Assembly: GCA_947259815.1 (NCBI GenBank)
Contig: CAMYNO010000273.1
Location: 1 to 7,646 of the forward strand
DNA: 7,646 nt
Source: an uncultured Parvularculaceae bacterium
Lineage (GTDB): Bacteria; Pseudomonadota; Alphaproteobacteria; Caulobacterales; Parvularculaceae
Reading direction: 5' to 3'
The notes beneath the pieces were generated by a model. The model worked only from the letters and a program-made list of their open reading frames with translations. It was not told the origin of the DNA and did not search any database. Positions 1 through 5,598 of this stretch are shown here, piece after piece (the first letter of the stretch is position 1; the number at the start of each line of letters is the position of its first letter). The position numbers and the translations under genes were made by a program.

Positions 1-747
1 CATATGCGCGCCGGAAATCGGATCGGCGCCGCCGTCAATCATGCCGACAGGGATGCGCGCATCGCTGATTGCGCCGACCCAGCGCTCCCGGTTCTGACGG
101 CGCTCCGTGATATATTGCAGCAGTTTGTGAAAGACGCGGTGGCCGTCATTTTCGCGGATCAACGACCAGTGACCGTCGATCTCCTCATCGCTCGCCTTGG
201 TGTTTGCACCGAATATCTCGTCGAAATTCTTTCGCAGCGATGCGCGCGAGAGCAATCGTCCGATGACGCCGCCGAATGGGCTTTGCCCAAGTGTCTGAAT
301 AAGCCGCGCCCGATGATGCTCCGGAAAAAGTCCTCCGTTCAGGAACATAAGAGACCGGATCGAAAAGCTGAGCGATCCTTCATTATGGCGGGCGAGCAAT
401 TCCTGCGCGACCGTGTCGCCATAATCATGAGCGAGGATGTGAGCGTCGCCGACGCCAAGCTGCTCAAGGAAAGCTTCCTGAAGGCCGGCCTGATCGACGA
501 TGCGATAATGAATGTTTCCCGGTTTATCGGAGAGGCCAAACCCGAGCATGTCCACGGCGGCGAGGTTGAAACGTTCTTCAAGCGCCGGCCAGATTGCGCT
601 CCAGTCCCAAGACGATGTCGGAAAGCCATGGATCAGCAATAGCCAGGGTTTATCGTCGTCCGGCGGCTCGCTCGTCCACGAGACCATGCGCCAGCCATGG
701 GCGGTGAAGGAGCTGGATGCTCCGCGCCATTTCTCCAGCGGTCTCAA
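1..747 (-). CDS. MEST-like alpha/beta hydrolase (3' end beyond the window)
   Basis: This reading frame is open on the minus strand from a TGA at 759-757 to the window edge, giving 249 residues with the C-terminus missing. It is an alpha/beta-hydrolase fold protein: the oxyanion-side HGFPTSSWDW is at residues 40-49, and the nucleophile elbow AHDYGD is at 106-111 with Asp108 as the predicted nucleophile. The probable catalytic acid is Asp242 in GADPIS. The catalytic His would lie past the edge. An Asp nucleophile places it with epoxide hydrolases and haloalkane dehalogenases, not serine esterases. HDYGDTVAQELL, NGGLFPEHHR and ENDG...LLQYI...RRWVGA-like blocks match, from memory, the animal protein MEST/PEG1. 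I chose TTG at 747-745 as the start: it overlaps the purD stop as TTGA, GAGG (758-755) lies 7 nt upstream, and residues 17-24 (FTAHGWRM) align with MEST sequence before the fold core. ATG at 687-685 is an alternative that would lose this segment. The substrate is unknown. Confidence 0.85.
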   Translation of the reverse strand, partial: MRPLEKWRGASSSFTAHGWRMVSWTSEPPDDDKPWLLLIHGFPTSSWDWSAIWPALEERFNLAAVDMLGFGLSDKPGNIHYRIVDQAGLQEAFLEQLGVGDAHILAHDYGDTVAQELLARHNEGSLSFSIRSLMFLNGGLFPEHHRARLIQTLGQSPFGGVIGRLLSRASLRKNFDEIFGANTKASDEEIDGHWSLIRENDGHRVFHKLLQYITERRQNRERWVGAISDARIPVGMIDGGADPISGAHM

Positions 748-2018
748 CGGTCGGCCTCAAGCGCGCGCCAGCCGATATCGCGCCGGTAAAATCCATCCGG
801 CCAGTCGATGGCGTCAACGCCCGCATAGGCCCGCTCGACGGCGTCGCGAATGCTTGCGCCCGTCGCCGTGACATTGAGAACGCGTCCGCCATTGGCGCGC
901 AGCACGCCGCTGTCCGCTTTCGCGCCAGCGAAAAAGACTTTGACGTCGGCGAGGGCGTCGGCGTCGTCGGTTCCGTTTATGACCGATCCTTTGTCATAGG
1001 CGCCGGGATATCCCTTCGCCGCCATGACAACCAATGCCGCTGCTTCATCCGACCACTGAAGACTATGTCCGGCAAGGGCGCCTGTCGCCGCCGCATGGAG
1101 GGCGGGCAGGAGGTCGCTTTTAAGCAGGCGCATCAGAATTTGGCATTCCGGATCGCCAAAACGCGCATTGATTTCCACCAGTCTTGGCGCGCCGTCCTCG
1201 ATCATCAGCCCCGCATAGATGACGCCGACATAGGGCGTTCCACGCCGGGCGAGTTCGGCAACGATAGGCTCGATAATGCGGTCCATGGTTTTCGCCCGCA
1301 CCGCGTCAGTGAAAACAGGCGCCGGGGAGTAGGCGCCCATGCCGCCGGTGTTCGGCCCTTCATCGCCGTCAAAGGCGCGTTTGTGATCCTGGGCGGCGAT
1401 CATGGGAAGAATGGTTTTCCCGTCGGTGATGGCGAAAAAGCTCGCTTCCTCGCCCGCCATGAATTCCTCGATCACGATTTCCGCGCTTGCCTCGCCAAAC
1501 TGCCCGCCAAGCATAGCGTCTATGGCGGCGTCGGCCTCTTCCAGCGAATCGGCGATGACGACGCCCTTGCCGGCGGCGAGCCCGTCCGCCTTGACGACGT
1601 AAGGGGCGTTTTGCGAACGCAGGAACGCTTTTGCGGCGTCAGCGTGCGTGAAATTCCCGTAAGCAGCCGTCGGTGCGCCGACCGCTGCACAAATCTCCTT
1701 CATGAAGGATTTCGAGGTTTCAAGTTGCGCCGGGCTCTTATCGGGTCCGAAACAGGCGACGCCGGCTGCCCGAAGCGCATCGCCAAGGCCAGCGGCCAGC
1801 GGCGCTTCCGGCCCGATCACCACAAGATCGACATCATTTTCCTGTGCAAAAGCGACGATAGCGCGCGAGTTCGCCCAATCTATGGTAACGGGCTCGCCAA
1901 TGTGATTAAGACCGGGGTTCCCGGGTTCGACATAAAGCTTGGAAAGCAATGGGCTTTGGGCAATTTTCCATCCGAGCGCGTGTTCCCGTCCGCCGCCGCC
2001 GATCAACAGGACCTTCAC
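744..2018 (-). CDS. purD: Phosphoribosylamine--glycine ligase (GARS)
   Basis: This cytoplasmic enzyme joins 5-phosphoribosylamine and glycine using ATP to make glycinamide ribonucleotide, the second step of de novo purine synthesis. The 424-residue length is typical of monofunctional bacterial PurD. Visible family blocks in order are: the N-terminal GGGGREHAL (7-15) and PGNPG (32-36); GPEAPL (69-74); the ATP-grasp lysine/glycine loop VVKADGLAAGKGV (141-153); DHKRAFDGDEGPNTGGMGAY beginning at 211; the metal/nucleotide segment EINARFGDPECQ (282-293); and the C-terminal GYPGAYDKG (336-344). The start is GTG (2018-2016): an in-frame TGA lies five codons upstream and AAGAGG is placed 6 nt before it. 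The stop TGA overlaps the TTG start of the MEST-like hydrolase downstream, suggesting a two-gene operon at least. The gene diverges from the Glu-Pro-rich protein gene, with 56 bp between them. The gene looks intact. Confidence 0.98.
   Translation of the reverse strand: MKVLLIGGGGREHALGWKIAQSPLLSKLYVEPGNPGLNHIGEPVTIDWANSRAIVAFAQENDVDLVVIGPEAPLAAGLGDALRAAGVACFGPDKSPAQLETSKSFMKEICAAVGAPTAAYGNFTHADAAKAFLRSQNAPYVVKADGLAAGKGVVIADSLEEADAAIDAMLGGQFGEASAEIVIEEFMAGEEASFFAITDGKTILPMIAAQDHKRAFDGDEGPNTGGMGAYSPAPVFTDAVRAKTMDRIIEPIVAELARRGTPYVGVIYAGLMIEDGAPRLVEINARFGDPECQILMRLLKSDLLPALHAAATGALAGHSLQWSDEAAALVVMAAKGYPGAYDKGSVINGTDDADALADVKVFFAGAKADSGVLRANGGRVLNVTATGASIRDAVERAYAGVDAIDWPDGFYRRDIGWRALEADR
755..758 (-). 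promoter_or_regulatory. Ribosome binding site for the MEST-like hydrolase, inside purD
   Basis: On the minus strand GAGG lies 7 nt before the TTG at 747-745, within the last codons of purD. It is the main reason for preferring this TTG over the internal ATG at 687-685, which has no comparable upstream site. The start and stop overlap (TTGA) suggests coupled translation. Confidence 0.5.
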
Positions 2019-2024
2019 TTGAAG

Positions 2025-2030
2025 CCTCTT
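2025..2030 (-). promoter_or_regulatory. Ribosome binding site of purD
   Basis: AAGAGG on the minus strand lies 6 nt before the GTG at 2018-2016. With the in-frame TGA just upstream, it fixes the non-ATG start of purD. Confidence 0.75.
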
Positions 2031-2074
2031 TCATTCAAAGCCTTCGCGTTTAAGGGTCCATCGCGCCAGGATCA

Positions 2075-3478
2075 ATGCCGGGCGACATGACCGAAGCGCA
2101 CACGGACCAGCTTGCCGCGACCAAGCGGCGCCGCAAAAAGCGGCTGCGTGGCGCGCGGCGGGTCGTGGCGCGTGTCGATGGCGCGGTGAACAGGGCGCTG
2201 GCGCGTTGGGTCGATCCTTACGCCGGCCATGATCGCCGCCGGCTTTATGCCGCGCTTGGCGTCTCGCTGATGGTCAACCTCGTGGTTCTCTCCTTGATGT
2301 CGGTGTTTGCGCGCGTGCGCATCTGGATACCGAATGCGCCGAGCGACACGATAAACGTCACATTGGTGGAGTGGGAGCGCCCGGAGCTGCCGGAACTGCG
2401 TGATCCCCTGATCGAGGAAGAACCGGAGCCTGAGCCTGAGCCCGAGCCCGAGCCAGAACCGGAACCTGAAATTATTGAGGAGCCAGAACCCGAGCCAGAG
2501 CCTGAACCTGAGCCAGAACCAGAGCCAGAGCCAGAACCGGAGCCCGAACCGGAGCCCGAACCGGAGCCAGAGCCAGAGCCAGAGCCCGAACCGGAAGAGA
2601 TTCCCGATCTCACCGGGCTTGACCTTTCGCCGGAACCCGCGCCGGCGCCGGAAGCGCTGGAGCCCGAACCGCTCATTCCCGATCCCGCCCCGGCGGCAGA
2701 CGATGAACTGTCTTTGCCCGCGCCGGAGGAGCCGCTTGAGCAGACCCCGGTTGAGGACGATCCCGATCCGCTGATTTCGGTGGAGCCCGAGCAGCAACAA
2801 GATCCGGGTCTTGAAGATTTGATCGCCCCTGAAGACGCCGAAGGCGAGGATGACGCCGGCGATGAGGGTGAGGCGGCGGAGGACGAAGAGGAAGCGCCGG
2901 CGGCTGAGGAAGAACTTCTTGCGGAAGAAGAAACCGTCACCGGCGATGATCTGTTTGACGAAGAGCCGGTGCTGACGCGCCGCTTCACCCTGCCGCAAGT
3001 TGAACTGCCGACCGGAGAGACCGAGATCGACCCTGGTTCGTCCGGCGTTGTCGCTATTTTCTGTCCGGAAGAGTTTACCAATGAGGACAAGGCGGCGGAG
3101 TGTGCGGGGCGGCGTGAAATCCTCTCCGGCTGGCGGCCTGGTCAGGGTACGGAGGATTTCTCGCGGGCCGAGCAGTTATTGCGACGCGCGCGTACGGCGG
3201 GGCAAACCGGTCCTGATCTCGACAAGGTGATCGGGCCGCGTTCGGCGCGTCAGTACTATGATAGCGAGCGTATAAACGCCTTGCGCGATCCGCGTCGCAG
3301 CGTCGGCGACGCCAGCGGCATCGCCGAAGGTTTTGGCGGTAATCTTTCCGGCGATTCTCCCGATGTCGGCCGTCCCGATATCGAACCGACCTGGACCTTC
3401 CGGGAGGATGGCGAACTGACGCAAAAAGAGATCGAAGAACTCGAAGAAGCCTTGCGCGAGGCGGAAGAGAATAATTAG
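2075..3478 (+). CDS. TonB/TolA-like Glu-Pro-rich inner-membrane-anchored protein
   Basis: This is a 467-residue protein with an envelope-spanning design. A strongly basic N-terminus ([13 protein letters not shown], 17-29) precedes one predicted membrane helix at about 58-78, which implies Nin-Cout topology. Then come 27 Glu-Pro pairs in two blocks (116-131 and 136-173) split by EIIE, and a Pro/Glu/Asp-rich linker to about residue 300. A compact C-terminal part contains Cys330 and Cys343 (FCPEEF...AECAGRR, then GWRPG), which could form a periplasmic disulfide. The tail (448-467) is acidic and probably helical. Rigid Glu-Pro stalks are known from TonB, but I see no recognisable TonB C-terminal domain, so calling it an energy transducer is only an analogy. 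The start is uncertain: ATG 2075 has AGGA only 3 nt upstream, and ATG 2087 lies four codons in. It is divergent from purD and convergent with the TPR gene. Function is unknown; a structural or scaffolding envelope role is inferred. Confidence 0.85.
   Translation: MPGDMTEAHTDQLAATKRRRKKRLRGARRVVARVDGAVNRALARWVDPYAGHDRRRLYAALGVSLMVNLVVLSLMSVFARVRIWIPNAPSDTINVTLVEWERPELPELRDPLIEEEPEPEPEPEPEPEPEPEIIEEPEPEPEPEPEPEPEPEPEPEPEPEPEPEPEPEPEPEPEEIPDLTGLDLSPEPAPAPEALEPEPLIPDPAPAADDELSLPAPEEPLEQTPVEDDPDPLISVEPEQQQDPGLEDLIAPEDAEGEDDAGDEGEAAEDEEEAPAAEEELLAEEETVTGDDLFDEEPVLTRRFTLPQVELPTGETEIDPGSSGVVAIFCPEEFTNEDKAAECAGRREILSGWRPGQGTEDFSRAEQLLRRARTAGQTGPDLDKVIGPRSARQYYDSERINALRDPRRSVGDASGIAEGFGGNLSGDSPDVGRPDIEPTWTFREDGELTQKEIEELEEALREAEENN
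2420..2593 (+). repeat. Glu-Pro hexanucleotide tract within the TonB-like gene
   Basis: GAR-CCN hexamers encode 8 Glu-Pro pairs (2420-2467) and then 19 more (2480-2593), interrupted by Glu-Ile-Ile-Glu. Synonymous codons are mostly mixed, which suggests an old tract kept at the protein level. Part of it is a near-perfect tandem of the 12-mer GAACCGGAGCCC at 2534-2545, 2546-2557 and 2558-2569 (last copy with one change), followed by GAGCCA repeats. That part could slip and change the number of Glu-Pro pairs in frame. Confidence 0.95.
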
Positions 3479-3512
3479 AGTCAGTTGCGCATTGGATGGC
3501 TCACATAGCCTT

Positions 3513-3597
3513 CATCCTGAGGGAAATTTTTCCTTCACCCTTCGAGACGAGCCTTTGGCTCCCTCAGGATAAAGGAAAAATTTTGTCTCGAAGGATG
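3513..3597. repeat. Composite palindromic intergenic repeat, possible bidirectional terminator
   Basis: Several nested inverted repeats fill the gap between two convergent genes. CATCCT (3513-3518) pairs with AGGATG (3592-3597). AAATTTTTCCTT (3524-3535) pairs perfectly with AAGGAAAAATTT (3572-3583). GAGCC-TTT-GGCTC (3549-3561) forms the central hairpin. Competing pairings also exist: ATCCTGAGGG (3514-3523) with CCCTCAGGAT (3561-3570), and CCTTCGAGAC (3539-3548) with GTCTCGAAGG (3585-3594). The CATCCTGAG / CTCGAAGGATG ends resemble a dispersed palindrome that I recall as common between alphaproteobacterial genes. The position at two facing 3' ends fits transcription termination or mRNA 3'-end protection, which is inference. 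Confidence 0.8.
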
Positions 3598-3606
3598 GAT
3601 GACGTG

Positions 3607-3658
3607 AATCACGCCATCAACAACTAGGTTCAAAGCTGCGCCATCGCGGGGCGTGATT
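3607..3658 (-). other. Inverted repeat spanning the 3' end of the TPR gene
   Basis: AATCACGCC (3607-3615) and GGCGTGATT (3650-3658) are exact 9-bp reverse complements separated by 34 nt, straddling the TPR stop codon at 3632-3630. Within it, CGTGAATCACG (3603-3613) is a small palindrome. It may fold at the end of the TPR transcript, but there is no T-run, so a terminator role is weakly supported. Confidence 0.35.
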
Positions 3659-5423
3659 TCCCGCTGCCGAGCCATGCATCCTTGAATAACCGGCTGGCGT
3701 ATTTTGCGCCGTTCTTATCGCCCTGCAGACGATAGGCTTCCGACAATCCGTACAGGACGAAGGCGTTGTTCGGCGACTCGGTGAGCGCTTCGAGGAAGAG
3801 TTGCTCGCCGCGTTCCGCATCGCCCTTTTCGACCAGCATGGCCGCGAGGGTTTGCTTGGCCGGATAGTACCAGAAAGGCGGCTCGGTATAGGCAATCGCA
3901 TCCTGTATTGCGACTGCTTCCTCCATGGCTTCGACGGCTGTATCGAGTTTGCCGTCGGCGGCGCTCGCCCGTGCAATGACGGTCAGGCGCGCGATATTCA
4001 AAATCTGATCGGCAGGAACGAACGCATCGGTGAGCGGCGACAGGTCTTCCTCGGCGAGGATCTTGCTGATCGCTTCCGCTTCCGCCATGGCGCCGGCGGC
4101 GTCGCCTTTTTTCGCCAGGGCTTCACCGCGGGCATAGCGCCATGCGCCAACGAGGAACGGAAACCCTGCATCGGGCTGTTCGAGCGCGAGGATGTCATCG
4201 GGATCGCCGAACTGCACCATGGCGTAATAGGGTGAGGCTTTCACCGGCTGCACGAAGGGCGCGATATTCGCCATTTCGATCGGCAGCTTTTCGTTAAGGC
4301 GCGCCGCCATTGAAAGGGCGGTCTCGCCATCGCCCGCCATCTGGGCGGAGGTCATGGCGAAATGAATGTTGTGCGTGAAGTACCCGAATTCATAGATCGG
4401 GTGCGCATCCGTGCTGTCCACATAGGCCTGATCGACGGCAACCGCTTTGATATTGTTCTCAAGCGACTGGGCGAAGCGTCCGATACGATAATAAGTGTGC
4501 GACGGCATATGGATCAGATGGCCGAGCCCCGGCGTCAGCGCCGCCAGCCTGTCGGCGTGATCGGCGGCGCGATAGGGGTTTTGCGACGCCTCGGTGATGT
4601 GAATGTAGAGGTGGATTGAGGCGGTGTGCTGGGGATTGCGCGCCAATACGCCTTCCAGAAGGGAAAGGGTGCGCCCGGTGCGGCCCTTGGGCGTGCGCCC
4701 GCCATTATCCCAATAGTCCCATGCTTGCGTGTCCATATTCGCTTCCGCCGCCAAGGCTGCGATGAAGTCGTCATCGGCATAGCGTTTCGCCACTTTGTCC
4801 ATCGCATCGGCGAAGGCGCCGTCGAGGCCGGAACGATCCGCAGGCGGATTTTTCAGATAGCGATAGGCGAGCGCATCGATCAGCGCGGCTTCTTTTTCGC
4901 TGGCCTTGCCCTTAAGGACCATTGCTTTTTGCAAGGCGGCCCATGCCGGGGCGACGGCGTCTTGGCCCATCGGCGCATTGATGTTCGGTCCCCAGGCGAA
5001 AGCTTCGCCCCAGTAACACATGGCGCAATCGGGGTCGGCGGCCTGGGCCTCCTTGAAAGATCTGATGCCCTCGCCGTGATTGAAATTATAGGTGTGGGCA
5101 AGGCCGCGATTGAACCACGCCTGCGCCTCGGGACTGACGGTCGTTATATCCTGGCTCATTTCGCCAAGCGGGGCGCCCAGCGCCGTCGTGGTCGCCGCCA
5201 TCGGCGCCGTTGCGTCAGCATAGGCCGTTGCCGCGCGCACGAAAAACTTGCGCCGCGATGCAAGCTCGTCCTCGCCATTGCCGCAGAGCGAACGGGCGAT
5301 GGCGAGCGGGTGTACGAATGGCGCAGCCTGTTCTTTGTTTGCGTCGAACTGCGAAACGCCGATGCCCGCGCCGGTTAAAATGATGGCTCCGGCGGCCGTG
5401 CCGGCCAGTAATTTCAGTTTCAT
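3630..5423 (-). CDS. Secreted TPR-fold protein of uncharacterised His/Cys-rich family
   Basis: This is a 597-residue protein starting at ATG, with AAGGGA (5437-5432) placed 8 nt upstream. Residues 1 to about 22 (KLK, then a hydrophobic Ala/Gly/Ile stretch) look like a signal peptide or membrane anchor, so the protein is probably periplasmic. No lipobox cysteine is visible. The body is alpha-helical with TPR-like units, for example 101-131 (AWFNRGLAHTYNF...A...DP) and 522-580. I recognise the family from conserved blocks seen in many bacterial TPR proteins of unknown function: DPDCAMCYWGEAFAWGPNIN (130-149), HLYIHITEAS (271-280), GHLIHMPSHTYYRIGRF (301-317) and HNIHFAM (351-357). His271, His275, Glu278, His302, His305, His309, His351 and His354, with the pair Cys133/Cys136, look too conserved for a plain scaffold. 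They suggest a metal, heme or catalytic site, which is inference. It is divergent from xseA and convergent with the TonB-like gene. Substrate and partners are unknown. Confidence 0.9.
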   Translation of the reverse strand: MKLKLLAGTAAGAIILTGAGIGVSQFDANKEQAAPFVHPLAIARSLCGNGEDELASRRKFFVRAATAYADATAPMAATTTALGAPLGEMSQDITTVSPEAQAWFNRGLAHTYNFNHGEGIRSFKEAQAADPDCAMCYWGEAFAWGPNINAPMGQDAVAPAWAALQKAMVLKGKASEKEAALIDALAYRYLKNPPADRSGLDGAFADAMDKVAKRYADDDFIAALAAEANMDTQAWDYWDNGGRTPKGRTGRTLSLLEGVLARNPQHTASIHLYIHITEASQNPYRAADHADRLAALTPGLGHLIHMPSHTYYRIGRFAQSLENNIKAVAVDQAYVDSTDAHPIYEFGYFTHNIHFAMTSAQMAGDGETALSMAARLNEKLPIEMANIAPFVQPVKASPYYAMVQFGDPDDILALEQPDAGFPFLVGAWRYARGEALAKKGDAAGAMAEAEAISKILAEEDLSPLTDAFVPADQILNIARLTVIARASAADGKLDTAVEAMEEAVAIQDAIAYTEPPFWYYPAKQTLAAMLVEKGDAERGEQLFLEALTESPNNAFVLYGLSEAYRLQGDKNGAKYASRLFKDAWLGSGKSRPAMAQL

Positions 5424-5523
5424 CGTATGAGTCCCTTTTCAATGCGGCCGCCGCGCCTCTGGCGACGAATTATTTTCTGCGGAGTACGCGAGGCTTCCAA
5501 GGGGATGATACTGACGAAAGTTA

Positions 5524-5555
5524 GCGCATCGCAGGCCACTTTCGGCCCGATGCGC
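5524..5555 (+). promoter_or_regulatory. Strong bulged hairpin 5' of xseA
   Basis: GCGCATCG (5524-5531) pairs with CGATGCGC (5548-5555), and GGCC (5534-5537) pairs with GGCC (5544-5547) around the loop ACTTTC. This gives 12 paired positions with a two-base CA bulge. It ends 43 nt before the xseA ATG and lies in the region shared with the divergent TPR gene. No T-run follows, so an intrinsic terminator is unlikely. It could be a protein-binding palindrome or a leader RNA structure. Confidence 0.5.
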
Positions 5556-5598
5556 ATTGCGTCTCCCCACCCAATACAAATTGTGTTTTAACCGCTCG

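Noticed and set aside
4..642. A 212-codon open frame on the plus strand
   Set aside because: It lies opposite the hydrolase frame, which carries clear alpha/beta-hydrolase motifs; the plus-strand product resembles nothing.
2019..2074. Promoters in the purD/TonB-like divergent gap
   Set aside because: Partial -35-like hexamers (TTGAAG, and TTGATC on the minus strand) exist, but no acceptable -10 follows at the right distance, so I did not annotate them.
717..2090. A 457-codon open frame on the plus strand opposite purD
   Set aside because: It covers purD almost entirely in antisense, has Arg/His-rich composition with no recognisable motif, and arises from GC-rich codon structure on the other strand.
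2420..2593. CRISPR-like or minisatellite array
   Set aside because: The units are codon-phased hexamers inside a gene without spacers; this is a protein repeat.
2072..3090. Long minus-strand frames rich in Gly-Ser or Arg-Leu-Phe opposite the Glu-Pro gene
   Set aside because: Their repeats are the antisense readings of the GAR-CCN hexamers. The plus-strand frame has a plausible membrane helix and an ordered C-terminal part.
4626..5378. A 250-codon plus-strand frame
   Set aside because: It is antisense to the TPR gene, which has a signal peptide, a ribosome site and family motifs.
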